From contig CAMLNG010000114.1 in assembly GCA_946481195.1 (NCBI GenBank), positions 1 to 9,391 on the forward strand: a stretch of 9,391 nt of DNA, given 5' to 3'. This DNA is from an uncultured Chromatiaceae bacterium. Its GTDB lineage: Bacteria; Pseudomonadota; Gammaproteobacteria; Enterobacterales; Alteromonadaceae. This document shows positions 1 to 6,275 of this stretch, in pieces. Both the position numbers and the translations under genes were made by a program. The notes under the pieces are model-generated. The model was not told where the DNA came from and did no database searches. It saw nothing but the letters and a program-made list of their open reading frames with translations. Numbering within the stretch: the first letter of the stretch is position 1; each line of letters opens with the position of its first letter.

Positions 1-579
1 GAGACCAGAACCCGCGCTCTGGGCCAATGGGAACAGGCGCTGGCACTGGTTGCACTGAGTCGCGACAAACAGGCTTATCAGGAGCTGTTTGGGTATTTTG
101 CCCCAAGGCTGCGCGCTTTTGGCATCAAAATGTTTGGCAACGAACAACAAGCACTGGAAATGGTACAGGACACTTTGCTGAACGTCTGGCAGAAAGCCGC
201 GTTGTTTGACCCAAACCGCGGCTGTGCCTCAACCTGGATTTTTACCATCGCGCGCAATGTCCGCTTTGACATGCTGCGGAAAAAACAAAGCCGCAAGGAT
301 GATATTTCCGCCGATGATTTATGGGCTGACGGCGATTACCCGGAAGCTGAAGATCATCAGACGCAAAAATGGGAGCTGTGGCTTATCACTGAAAAGCTGG
401 CGCCACATTTCGCCGCACTGCCACCCGCTCAGCGGCTGGTAATGGAAAAAGTATACCTTGAAGAGATGTCCCACCAGGAAGTTGCTGAGTTACTTGGCAT
501 TCCGCTGGGTACCGTCAAATCCCGGATCCGTTTGGCTTTAGACCGTTTAAGAGAGGCGCTGGATGACTCAGAGCGTTAA
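1..579 (+). CDS. rpoE: ECF sigma factor, RpoE/ChrR-partner type (5' end off window)
   Basis: This encodes an extracytoplasmic-function sigma-70 factor. The frame is open from base 1 with no start codon before an internal ATG at 130, so the true start lies left of the window. Numbering from the first visible codon, region 2 spans about residues 24-96, with the QDTLLNVWQ core-binding segment at 56-64 and a FDPNRG...STWIFTIARN segment at 69-86. Region 4 spans about 140-187, with the SHQEVAELLGIPLGTVKSRI helix-turn-helix. Visible length is 192 residues and family members are about 180-200, so probably only a few codons are missing. Beginning at the internal ATG would delete part of region 2. The next gene, a ChrR-type anti-sigma factor, overlaps it by 17 bp, which places it with the ECF sigma factors that in Rhodobacter answer singlet oxygen. 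The inducing signal here is inferred. The symbol follows the Rhodobacter gene and does not mean E. coli RpoE. Confidence 0.93.
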   Translation, partial: ETRTRALGQWEQALALVALSRDKQAYQELFGYFAPRLRAFGIKMFGNEQQALEMVQDTLLNVWQKAALFDPNRGCASTWIFTIARNVRFDMLRKKQSRKDDISADDLWADGDYPEAEDHQTQKWELWLITEKLAPHFAALPPAQRLVMEKVYLEEMSHQEVAELLGIPLGTVKSRIRLALDRLREALDDSER

Positions 580-1249
580 TCATCACCCGAGCATCAGCTT
601 GCTGGAATTGTATTGCGATGGCAGCCTGAATGCAGAAGTGGCCTTGTTAATCGCCACGCACCTGGACTACTGCCCGCATTGCCAGCAGTTGCGCCATGAT
701 ATAGAAACCGACTTAGGTGCAGAACTTGCCGCCGCCAATCCGGCGACAAATGCAACTGAAGTCCACAGCAGCGACTGGCTGGAAATGATGAACCAAATCA
801 TGGCTACGCCGCAGTTGCCTCAGGCCAAACCGGCAGTACAACCGGACAGTCAGCTGAGTATTGGCGGTTACCAGTTTGAGCTGCCACGCAGCCTGCGCCG
901 TATCGCCGGTAAACGCAGCAAATGGCTCAGTATGGGCGGCATTGCGACTGCAAGATTGCCGTCAGGCGAACCACATCACGCTTCATTGCTGTTTATTGAC
1001 AAGCAAACTGATGTGCCATTGCACACCCATCAGGGGCTGGAAATGACATTAGTGTTGTCCGGCGAAATGGTGGATGAACACGGCCGTTATGTGCCCGGCG
1101 ATTTGATTATTAACTCACCGGACGATACACATAAGCCACGCAACATCAGTGACGAGCCTTGTTTATGTTTATCGGTGTTAAGTGCACCACTGCAGTTTAA
1201 AGAAGGCCTGACGCGTTGGCTCAATCCATTGCAACGCTTTTTTTACTGA
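563..1249 (+). CDS. chrR: ChrR-family zinc anti-sigma factor with C-terminal cupin domain
   Basis: This 228-residue protein should bind the upstream ECF sigma factor and hold it inactive. The N-terminal zinc anti-sigma domain has H7/H8, H33, C37 and C40 in an HLDYCPHC context, matching the His/His/Cys/Cys zinc ligands of Rhodobacter ChrR. The C-terminal cupin domain, about residues 100-215, has H154, H156, E160 and H190. The 36-residue gap from first to last ligand equals that of the ChrR cupin metal site as I recall it (H141 to H177). All ligands are present, so both halves look functional. The ATG at 563 lies inside the sigma gene, with GAGAGG at 551-556 as a well-placed ribosome binding site, so translation is probably coupled. 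In Rhodobacter the cupin domain is needed for the response to reactive oxygen; that role is inferred here. A terminator follows at 1290. Confidence 0.93.
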   Translation: MTQSVNHHPSISLLELYCDGSLNAEVALLIATHLDYCPHCQQLRHDIETDLGAELAAANPATNATEVHSSDWLEMMNQIMATPQLPQAKPAVQPDSQLSIGGYQFELPRSLRRIAGKRSKWLSMGGIATARLPSGEPHHASLLFIDKQTDVPLHTHQGLEMTLVLSGEMVDEHGRYVPGDLIINSPDDTHKPRNISDEPCLCLSVLSAPLQFKEGLTRWLNPLQRFFY

Positions 1250-1289
1250 AGCAGCAGTCAGTTCCATCATAGTCAATTGTGTTTTAGAT

Positions 1290-1319
1290 AAAAAACCCCG
1301 CTGCGGCGGGGTTTGTTTT
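1290..1319. terminator. Bidirectional rho-independent terminator between chrR and the sulfur fusion gene
   Basis: A 9-bp stem (1293-1301 with 1306-1314, CCCCGC paired with GCGGGG plus flanking A-T pairs) encloses a TGCG tetraloop. A T-rich tail (TTTGTTTT) follows on the plus strand, and the A-run at 1290-1295 gives a T-run on the minus strand. It sits between two convergent genes and can end both. Confidence 0.9.
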
Positions 1320-1338
1320 GATGTCAAAGCCTGTCGGG

Positions 1339-3588
1339 TTAACTTAACAGCGCAACGCCACCTTTGAGGTTATAGACCTGTTCAAAGCCCAGCCGGTTCA
1401 GGATCTTCGCGGCCAGCAGGCTGCGGTTGCCTGAACGGCAAACCAGCAATAATTGTTGTGACGGTTCGATAGCACCACTGATGAGCGCCCAGGCCAGCTG
1501 CGACAATGGCCAATGTTGTACTTTCGCATCTTGAGGCAATAGCGGTTCAATTTCACCGGCAATTTGTTCATGCGGCTCACGCACATCGACAATCTGTAGC
1601 TGTGGATAATGATTGAGTAGAGCAGCAATGTCCGCCGGCCCTACCAGGGCTTTTGCATCTGAGTAACTGACCTCAACAATACCGCACTGATATTGCTGCT
1701 GTTGTTGCAGCTGTAGGCTTTGCTGGGCCAGTTTGTCTTGCCAGCGTGCTGACAAAGTGCCGGCCTGCAGCATTTCAGTAATTTCAGGATTTTCCTGCGT
1801 CATTAAGTGCCAGGTTGTGAAAAAGCGCTGCGCGTAGTCGTGACTGCTCAGCAACAGCGTGTCGGCCTTTAGCACTTGTTGCAGCTGATGCAGGCTGTGG
1901 ACAAAAGCTTCAGAGTCAGAGCCGGTTAAATCCAGCCGGCCGAAACCACCAGGCAACAACAAATCCCCGACAAAAGCCGCCAGCAACTGCTGGTCGCGAT
2001 ATAACAGAAAGCTGAGACTATCGGCACTATGGCCCGGCGTTGCCAGTGTCTGCAGCACAAATGCCCCCACTTTCAGTTCAGGGCCGTCAGGCCAACCATT
2101 GTCGTTCACTGAGGGCAACTGATGAATGCCCAAGGCATTCAGGAAATCTGCACGCACAGAAGGATGATCCTGGTGCTGGTGAGTTTCCAACACCGCTTTG
2201 AGCTGCAGTCCCTGCCCCTGCACCAGATTTACCAGCCGGTTCATCAACGGCTCAACCGGATCTATCACCACCGCTTCGCGGCTTTGTGGGCAGACCAGCA
2301 AATAACTACACAAATCTTCGTATTTCAGCTGAGTCAGGCCAGACAGCGGCAGTGCTGCAGACTCCTGCGCGTCATTCAGCACCAGACAACAATTACGCAC
2401 TACCGGCACCAGCCGGCGAATGGCCTTGCAAGCGGCATCGATTTCGGCAGCTGACATCGCCGGGCCAAACGACAAGCGAACTGCACCCTGGCTGCGCCAT
2501 TCTTCCAGCCCCATCGCATCGAGCACAAAGCTGCCGCTGGCTTTGGAACTGCAGGCCGAACCGGCACTGACACGGATATTGCCGGCATCAAACAGATCCA
2601 GAATATCTTTGCTCAGAAACCCCGGCACCGAAAAATTGATTGTCGTCGGCACAATATAAGGGGCGTCACTGTTCAACACCAACTGCGGGAATAACTCAGT
2701 CAGCGCTTCCAGCAACTGCTGCCGGTAGGACCATAAAGTGACAACATCATGAAATACCGAACCTGTTGGCTTGAGCAATTCGGTAAAAATCGCATGCAGC
2801 GCTGCGATACCGGGTAAGTTTTCAGTACCGGAACGCAAACCGCTTTCCTGACCGCCGCCGGCGATAAATGGCTGATATGGCGCGCCTTCCCGCACATACA
2901 AAAAGCCAATCCCCTTAGGGGCATAAAGCTTATGGCCACTGAAAGGTGCATAGTCGATGCTGCTGTTGGCGATATCCAGCGACATTTTACCCAGCGCCTG
3001 CACACAGTCGACCATCCAGCGCACGCTGGGATTGACCTTGCGGATCAGCGATTCCAGCTGCACCAGATCCTGTTTGACACCAGTTTCGTTGTTGGCGGCC
3101 ATAGTACAAATCAGCGCCGCGTGTGGCAGTAATTCAGTTAATACCTGTTCGTTCAGGATGCCATGCTGATCCACCGGAATGGCCTGTACTGTGGCACCGA
3201 GTTGCAGCACCTGATTCCAGTGCTTGAGGCTTTCGGGTACTGCCTTGTGTTCAGTGGCCCCATACAACAACAGGGTTTGCGGGCCGGTTTTGCCGCGACT
3301 GCGTGCATCAAGCAATGCCGAAACAATCGATGTCTGGATCCCTTCTGTCGCGCCGGAGGTAAACACTATCTGGCCTCTGCTGGCACCAATAACCTGGCGG
3401 GCCAGCTGACGGGTCAGCTCCAGTTCCACTTTGGCTTTAATGCCGGTGCTGTGACTACTGCTCGGATTGCCAAAACAGGTTTGCATATGGTGCAACACCG
3501 CAGCTGCGGCGCATGGCAATACGGCAGTGGTGGCATTATTGTCCAGATACACTTCCGCCGGACAACGGTCATTGCGGGATGGAAACAT
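1339..3588 (-). CDS. Cysteine desulfurase - ETHE1-like MBL (persulfide dioxygenase type) - rhodanese triple fusion
   Basis: This single 749-residue frame joins three sulfur-metabolism domains. Residues 12-398 form a group I NifS/IscS-like PLP enzyme: H114 (PLP stacking, ATEH), N167 in NNETG, D194 and Q197, K220 (Schiff-base lysine in SGHK), a GGGQESGLRSGTEN segment at 244-257, and catalytic C346 in SAGSACSSK. Residues about 412-600 form a metallo-beta-lactamase fold: H470-x-H472-x-D474-H475, H520 in TPGHS, D542 in VGD, a GFGRLD motif at 548-553 resembling ETHE1 GCGRTD, and H583 in SHDY. The matches to the ETHE1 iron ligands are H470, H520 and D542. A glutamine-rich linker (626-634) leads to a rhodanese domain, about 645-749, with VDVRE at 667-671 and the active loop CRSGNR from C717. 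No key residue is missing. The likely role is taking sulfur from cysteine or glutathione persulfide to sulfite or thiosulfate in the cytoplasm; this is inferred. The ATG at 3588 has TAGG seven bases upstream. Confidence 0.93.
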   Translation of the reverse strand: MFPSRNDRCPAEVYLDNNATTAVLPCAAAAVLHHMQTCFGNPSSSHSTGIKAKVELELTRQLARQVIGASRGQIVFTSGATEGIQTSIVSALLDARSRGKTGPQTLLLYGATEHKAVPESLKHWNQVLQLGATVQAIPVDQHGILNEQVLTELLPHAALICTMAANNETGVKQDLVQLESLIRKVNPSVRWMVDCVQALGKMSLDIANSSIDYAPFSGHKLYAPKGIGFLYVREGAPYQPFIAGGGQESGLRSGTENLPGIAALHAIFTELLKPTGSVFHDVVTLWSYRQQLLEALTELFPQLVLNSDAPYIVPTTINFSVPGFLSKDILDLFDAGNIRVSAGSACSSKASGSFVLDAMGLEEWRSQGAVRLSFGPAMSAAEIDAACKAIRRLVPVVRNCCLVLNDAQESAALPLSGLTQLKYEDLCSYLLVCPQSREAVVIDPVEPLMNRLVNLVQGQGLQLKAVLETHQHQDHPSVRADFLNALGIHQLPSVNDNGWPDGPELKVGAFVLQTLATPGHSADSLSFLLYRDQQLLAAFVGDLLLPGGFGRLDLTGSDSEAFVHSLHQLQQVLKADTLLLSSHDYAQRFFTTWHLMTQENPEITEMLQAGTLSARWQDKLAQQSLQLQQQQQYQCGIVEVSYSDAKALVGPADIAALLNHYPQLQIVDVREPHEQIAGEIEPLLPQDAKVQHWPLSQLAWALISGAIEPSQQLLLVCRSGNRSLLAAKILNRLGFEQVYNLKGGVALLS

Positions 3589-3610
3589 GATGCAGCCTAT
3601 TTATAACCAA

Positions 3611-3631
3611 ATGGAATATCTTATATTCTAT
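3611..3631. promoter_or_regulatory. Palindromic operator candidate over the -10 box of the sulfur fusion gene
   Basis: GAATAT (3614-3619) and ATATTC (3623-3628) form a perfect 6-bp inverted repeat around CTT. It extends outward to 3611 and 3631 with one mismatched pair, giving 8 of 9 pairs. It covers the predicted -10 box and start site of the fusion gene, the usual position for a repressor. AT-rich dyads of this kind suit winged-helix regulators such as the ArsR family. BigR, an ArsR-family regulator, represses ETHE1-like and rhodanese genes in Xylella and Agrobacterium, but no such regulator is encoded in this window. Confidence 0.45.
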
Positions 3632-3648
3632 AATGATATGAAGTTCAG
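3620..3648 (-). promoter_or_regulatory. Predicted sigma-70 promoter of the sulfur fusion gene
   Basis: On the minus strand, CTGAAC (3643-3648, a 3/6 match to the -35 consensus) and TATAAG (3620-3625, a 5/6 match to the -10 consensus) are separated by exactly 17 bp. Transcription would begin near 3613, leaving a leader of about 25 nt. The -10 box lies at the centre of the palindrome described separately. The call is by eye. Confidence 0.55.
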
Positions 3649-3719
3649 TCTGCTCTGACAAGTCATTATTGGCCGGCGCCGGTGAAAACGCGAACCTGTT
3701 GAGGCATGCTGATAACCGC

Positions 3720-3750
3720 AAAAAAAACGCCGCAATTAAGCGGCGTTTTT
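3720..3750 (-). terminator. Rho-independent terminator of fadR
   Basis: CGCCGC (3728-3733) pairs with GCGGCG (3740-3745) around an AATTAA loop, extended by A-T pairs on both sides. On the minus strand it is followed by eight T residues, directly after the fadR stop codon. Plus-strand T residues at 3746-3750 make it formally bidirectional, but no plus-strand gene precedes it. Confidence 0.88.
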
Positions 3751-3753
3751 AAT

Positions 3754-4470
3754 TTATTCAACCAGATCTTTCGGAATGTCCGGCCGCAATGCTGACCAGA
3801 CTTTACCTGACTCTTTCCCGTATTTACGCACAGCCATCACGACTTCGTCATGTTTACCTGCTTCTGCGTACAGTTTTAACTGGTGGTAGTAGCGGCGTGC
3901 CAGCTCACGGGATTCCGGCTGTGAAAAATAGAAAGTCGCAATTTTACGGTACAGACCACGGAAACCATTAAGGATCAGCACATAAATGCGGTTGGCTGAA
4001 TGCAAGGCCAGTTCATGGTTTAAGTTGTAGTCAAAATCAGCGAAGGCTTCCGGTGTGTCTTCCAACAGTTCTGCACCGGCAAAGGCTGCGACGGCCTCAG
4101 CCTGATGGTTTTTAATAGCACCACGAATATAAATAGCACTGATATTTGTGCGGGCTGACAATAATTCATCTACCAGCTCCGGCATCCGCTCTTCGTCGAG
4201 GCGAGCCAAAGTCTCGAGAATGTTTAAACCTGAAGTTTCCCAGAAATTGTTTACGCGGGTTGGTTTGCCATGTTGGATAGTCAGCCAGCCATCACGGGCC
4301 AGGCGCTGCAACACTTCGCGCAAGGTAGTCCGGGTAACCCCAATCAGCTCAGACAGCTCACGCTCAGCAGGTAATATAGAGCCTGGCGCAAATTTGCCGT
4401 TCCAAATCGATTCGACGATATATTCTTCAGCGAAGCCTGCAGGGCTCTGAGCTTTGATCAGGTTTGTCAT
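3754..4470 (-). CDS. fadR: FadR, GntR-family fatty acid metabolism regulator
   Basis: FadR is a dimeric transcription factor. It represses fatty acid degradation genes and activates some biosynthesis genes until long-chain acyl-CoA releases it from DNA. The 238-residue protein is nearly identical to E. coli FadR (239) through the winged helix, with R37, T46, R47, R51 and H67 matching the known DNA contacts R35, T44, R45, R49 and H65. In the C-terminal acyl-CoA domain, G218, E220, S221 and W225 match E. coli G216, E218, S219 and W223. The Vibrio-type insertion is absent. I chose the ATG at 4470 because homology begins at IKAQSPAG. An in-frame ATG at 4533 would add 21 unrelated residues, lacks a ribosome binding site, and lies upstream of a good promoter. 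It is divergent from dsbB. DNA-binding specificity should be that of E. coli FadR, which supports reading FadR-like sites in the window. Confidence 0.97.
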   Translation of the reverse strand: MTNLIKAQSPAGFAEEYIVESIWNGKFAPGSILPAERELSELIGVTRTTLREVLQRLARDGWLTIQHGKPTRVNNFWETSGLNILETLARLDEERMPELVDELLSARTNISAIYIRGAIKNHQAEAVAAFAGAELLEDTPEAFADFDYNLNHELALHSANRIYVLILNGFRGLYRKIATFYFSQPESRELARRYYHQLKLYAEAGKHDEVVMAVRKYGKESGKVWSALRPDIPKDLVE

Positions 4471-4511
4471 CCGGATTTGTCCGTTGTAGTTGTAATGAAT
4501 GGTAAATTTGG

Positions 4512-4528
4512 CACTGATTGTACCAGAC
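4512..4528. promoter_or_regulatory. Weak FadR-like site over the fadR -10 box
   Basis: Read on the minus strand, the 17 bases contain CTGGTAC followed by a degenerate right half ending in CAGT. They match 10 of 16 positions of the symmetric FadR consensus. The left half resembles the E. coli fadB operator as I recall it (CTGGTACGACCAG). Position over the -10 box would suit autorepression, but the match is too weak to be firm. Confidence 0.25.
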
Positions 4529-4544
4529 GCCATTCAGTTAACAA
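4517..4544 (-). promoter_or_regulatory. Predicted fadR promoter with extended -10
   Basis: On the minus strand, TTGTTA (4539-4544) and TACAAT (4517-4522) are 16 bp apart, and TGG immediately before the -10 gives an extended -10 element. Transcription would start near 4510, about 40 nt ahead of the ATG at 4470. This argues against use of the ATG at 4533, which falls inside the promoter. Confidence 0.6.
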
Positions 4545-4586
4545 GCCATGTGCGGAAAATTGCGGCGCACTGTGAGCCGGTGATAG

Positions 4587-4615
4587 TTGTGTAAAAATTT
4601 AATTTGGCTTAGATT
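4587..4615 (+). promoter_or_regulatory. Predicted dsbB promoter
   Basis: TTGTGT (4587-4592) and TAGATT (4610-4615) are 17 bp apart, which would start transcription near 4622, about 33 nt before the dsbB ATG. It is back to back with the fadR promoter, with 42 bp between the two -35 boxes. The boxes match consensus at 3 and 4 of 6 positions. Confidence 0.45.
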
Positions 4616-4654
4616 GTGCGCTGGAAATAAGTCCTTCTTGATAAAGGAAATCAG

Positions 4655-5188
4655 ATGTTTGCCGCTGTTTCACGCTTGCCTTTTAAAGCCTGGCCCTGGT
4701 TACTGATGTCAGCACTGGCTGGCGCTTTACTGATCGCCGCCCTGTATTTTCAATACATCATGGGACTGGCGCCTTGCATGATGTGTGTGTACCAGCGCTT
4801 TGCGATCTGCGGCATTTTAGTCAGTGGTTTAGTTGGCGCCTTTGGTTGTCAGCAGGCATTGCTGCGCTGGCTGGCTTACCTGGGCTGGTTAATTAGCAGC
4901 GGTTGGGGCTTGAAAATTGCGCATGATCAGGTTCTCGAAGAACAACTGGTGCAAAGTGGTGGCTTCTCCAGTTGTGGCATTTTCCCGGATTTTCCGGAGT
5001 GGTTACCATTACACGAATGGATCCCTGCCGTGTTTAAGCCAACCGGCATGTGTGGCGAAGTCGTGTGGACTTTCCTCGGTTATTCCATGCCGTTTTGGAT
5101 GCGGATCACTTTTGCACTGTTTTTCATTGCTGGTTTAGTGGTCATTGCCAGCCAGCTTAAAAAACACAAATACAACCCTTACGACTAA
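4655..5188 (+). CDS. dsbB: DsbB, disulfide bond formation protein (quinone reductase for DsbA)
   Basis: DsbB is an inner-membrane protein that reoxidises periplasmic DsbA and passes the electrons to ubiquinone or menaquinone. The 177-residue protein (E. coli 176) has four hydrophobic segments, at about 14-32, 49-63, 70-86 and 145-166. The first periplasmic loop carries C41-M-M-C44, followed by R48, the conserved arginine linked to quinone binding. The second loop carries C107 (FSSCG) and C133 (GMCGE), which match E. coli C104 and C130. All four catalytic cysteines are present. The ATG at 4655 is preceded by AAAGGAAA at 4643-4650. In E. coli, nhaB lies between fadR and dsbB; here it is absent and the two genes are direct divergent neighbours. 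A terminator follows at 5201. Confidence 0.97.
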   Translation: MFAAVSRLPFKAWPWLLMSALAGALLIAALYFQYIMGLAPCMMCVYQRFAICGILVSGLVGAFGCQQALLRWLAYLGWLISSGWGLKIAHDQVLEEQLVQSGGFSSCGIFPDFPEWLPLHEWIPAVFKPTGMCGEVVWTFLGYSMPFWMRITFALFFIAGLVVIASQLKKHKYNPYD

Positions 5189-5200
5189 TATGTAATGAAT

Positions 5201-5228
5201 AAAAAAACCGCCACTTGGCGGTTTTTTT
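5201..5228. terminator. Bidirectional rho-independent terminator between dsbB and fklB
   Basis: CCGCC (5208-5212) pairs with GGCGG (5217-5221) around an ACTT loop. Seven A residues precede the stem and seven T residues follow it. It lies 12 bp after the dsbB stop and 21 bp from the fklB stop, and serves both convergent genes. Confidence 0.92.
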
Positions 5229-5249
5229 ATTTGTTTATTCCCACGAGAA

Positions 5250-5864
5250 TTACAGGATATCCAGTAATTCTACGTCGAAAATCAGCGCGCTGTATGGCTT
5301 GATTGCACCACCGGCGCCCCGCTCGCCGTACGCCAGATTATGTGGGATGTACAGACGGTATTTGGCACCTACCGGCATCAGCTGCAGTGCTTCAGTCCAG
5401 CCGGCAATCACGCCAGACACCGGGAACTCAGCTGGCTGACCACGGTTATAGGAGCTGTCAAACACAGTTCCGTCAATCAGCGTACCATGGTAATGCGTGC
5501 GTACTTTATCAGCGCGGCTTGGTTTAGCACCTGAGCCGGCAGTTAACACTTCATATTGCAGACCTGATTCAGTAACAGTGACACCGGCTTTTTTCGCATT
5601 TTCCGCCAGGAAAGCTTCGCCTGCTGCGGCGGCTAACTGCGCTTTGGCTGCTTCAGCTTCCTGCATCCGGCCGCTGATTACCTGAAAAGCTGAGCGGATC
5701 TGATCTTCACTGACTTCCGGCTCGTCGCCATAAAAAGCAGCAGCCAGACCAGCTGCGACAGCAGCGATGTCCAGACCATCAAACGGATTGTCCGCCAGTT
5801 GTTGCCCCATTTGCAGGCCGATGCCATAACTGGCGTGTTGTTCTAACGTAGTCAGATTCGACAT
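5250..5864 (-). CDS. fklB: FKBP-type peptidyl-prolyl cis-trans isomerase, FklB/FKBP22 type
   Basis: This 204-residue protein (E. coli FklB 206) accelerates proline cis-trans isomerisation during protein folding. Residues about 5-95 form the alpha-helical FKBP N-terminal dimerisation domain and open with the characteristic ASYGIGLQMGQQL. Residues about 112-204 form the FKBP catalytic domain. Expected active-site residues are present in HYHG, TVFDSS, AEFPVSGVIAGW, AYGERG and LIFDVELLDIL. I see no signal peptide, so it is probably cytoplasmic like FklB rather than periplasmic like FkpA. The ATG at 5864 was chosen because homology starts at about residue 8. An in-frame ATG at 5930 would add 22 cysteine-rich residues unlike the family and has no ribosome binding site. 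AAAAGTGAAC upstream of 5864 is a modest one. No convincing promoter could be picked in the 132-bp upstream gap. Confidence 0.95.
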   Translation of the reverse strand: MSNLTTLEQHASYGIGLQMGQQLADNPFDGLDIAAVAAGLAAAFYGDEPEVSEDQIRSAFQVISGRMQEAEAAKAQLAAAAGEAFLAENAKKAGVTVTESGLQYEVLTAGSGAKPSRADKVRTHYHGTLIDGTVFDSSYNRGQPAEFPVSGVIAGWTEALQLMPVGAKYRLYIPHNLAYGERGAGGAIKPYSALIFDVELLDIL

Positions 5865-5922
5865 AAAGTTCACTTTTAGTTGAGGCGCACAGTCAGTGCA
5901 ATGACACTGTACGCAGGGTTCG

Positions 5923-5936
5923 GGCAGCATGCTGCC
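5923..5936. repeat. Perfect 14-bp palindrome upstream of fklB
   Basis: GGCAGCATGCTGCC reads the same on both strands and lies about 60 bp upstream of the fklB ATG. A second, imperfect dyad follows nearer the gene (CAGTG at 5894-5898 and CACTG at 5905-5909). It could be an operator or a transcript hairpin; no known binding motif was recognised. Confidence 0.4.
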
Positions 5937-5961
5937 AAAAGTTGTTATGCTAGCGCAAACC

Positions 5962-5983
5962 CGCCGGGTTGTCTCGCCCGGCG
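5962..5983 (-). terminator. Possible terminator hairpin after the yfcL-family gene
   Basis: A perfect 7-bp inverted repeat, CGCCGGG (5962-5968) with CCCGGCG (5977-5983), and an 8-base loop lie 13 bp beyond the minus-strand stop codon at 5997. The downstream minus-strand sequence has only a short T-run (GGGTTTGC), so it is a weak intrinsic terminator and may leak into fklB. Confidence 0.5.
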
Positions 5984-5996
5984 TCTTGTCGCATTT

Positions 5997-6275
5997 TTAG
6001 CTCTGTACAGCCAGACCGCGCCAAATCTGCCACACCAATCCGGCGTCAGCTTCATTCAATTCGCCACCGTCTATTGCTTGTGTCAGGCTTTGGTCGACAG
6101 CGTCAATCAATTGCTGCGCGGAGAAAGGTTGCTCTTCCAGTAAGAGCCGGCCTGCGGCGAGGTCAACATGACCGCGTAAATAGCCTTGCGCGAATAATTC
6201 ATCGTCGCTGGCGCTGGCGACGGCGGCGTCAAAATAGTCCGCGCAGTGACGGATAAAATCCTGTGCTTGTTGCAT
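5997..6275 (-). CDS. yfcL: YfcL-family protein of unknown function
   Basis: This 92-residue soluble protein resembles E. coli YfcL (about 92 residues). The strongest match is residues 22-39, ASDDELFAQGYLRGHVDL, followed by a conserved helical second half (SQSLTQAIDGGELNEAD is close to E. coli SQSLEKAIGAGELSPRD). No catalytic motif, signal peptide or membrane segment is visible, and the family has no known function. Its ATG shares one base with the TAA of the upstream kinase-family gene (TAATG on the minus strand). The two are therefore almost certainly co-transcribed and translationally coupled, which points to a shared or stoichiometric role. Confidence 0.9.
   Translation of the reverse strand: MQQAQDFIRHCADYFDAAVASASDDELFAQGYLRGHVDLAAGRLLLEEQPFSAQQLIDAVDQSLTQAIDGGELNEADAGLVWQIWRGLAVQS

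Noticed and set aside
3163..3606. 147-codon plus-strand open frame antisense to the sulfur fusion gene
   Set aside because: It lies wholly over the conserved cysteine desulfurase coding sequence, shows no recognisable protein family, and reads as an antisense shadow.
3673..3682. CCGGCGCCGG palindrome in the fusion gene's upstream region
   Set aside because: It is short, has no T-run or second half-site, and GCCGGC words are common throughout this window.
4471..4533. Upstream ATG at 4533 as the fadR start
   Set aside because: It would add 21 residues without homology, has no ribosome binding site, and falls within the predicted promoter.
5865..5930. ATG at 5930 as the fklB start
   Set aside because: The extra 22 residues are cysteine-rich and unlike the FklB family, and no ribosome binding site is seen.
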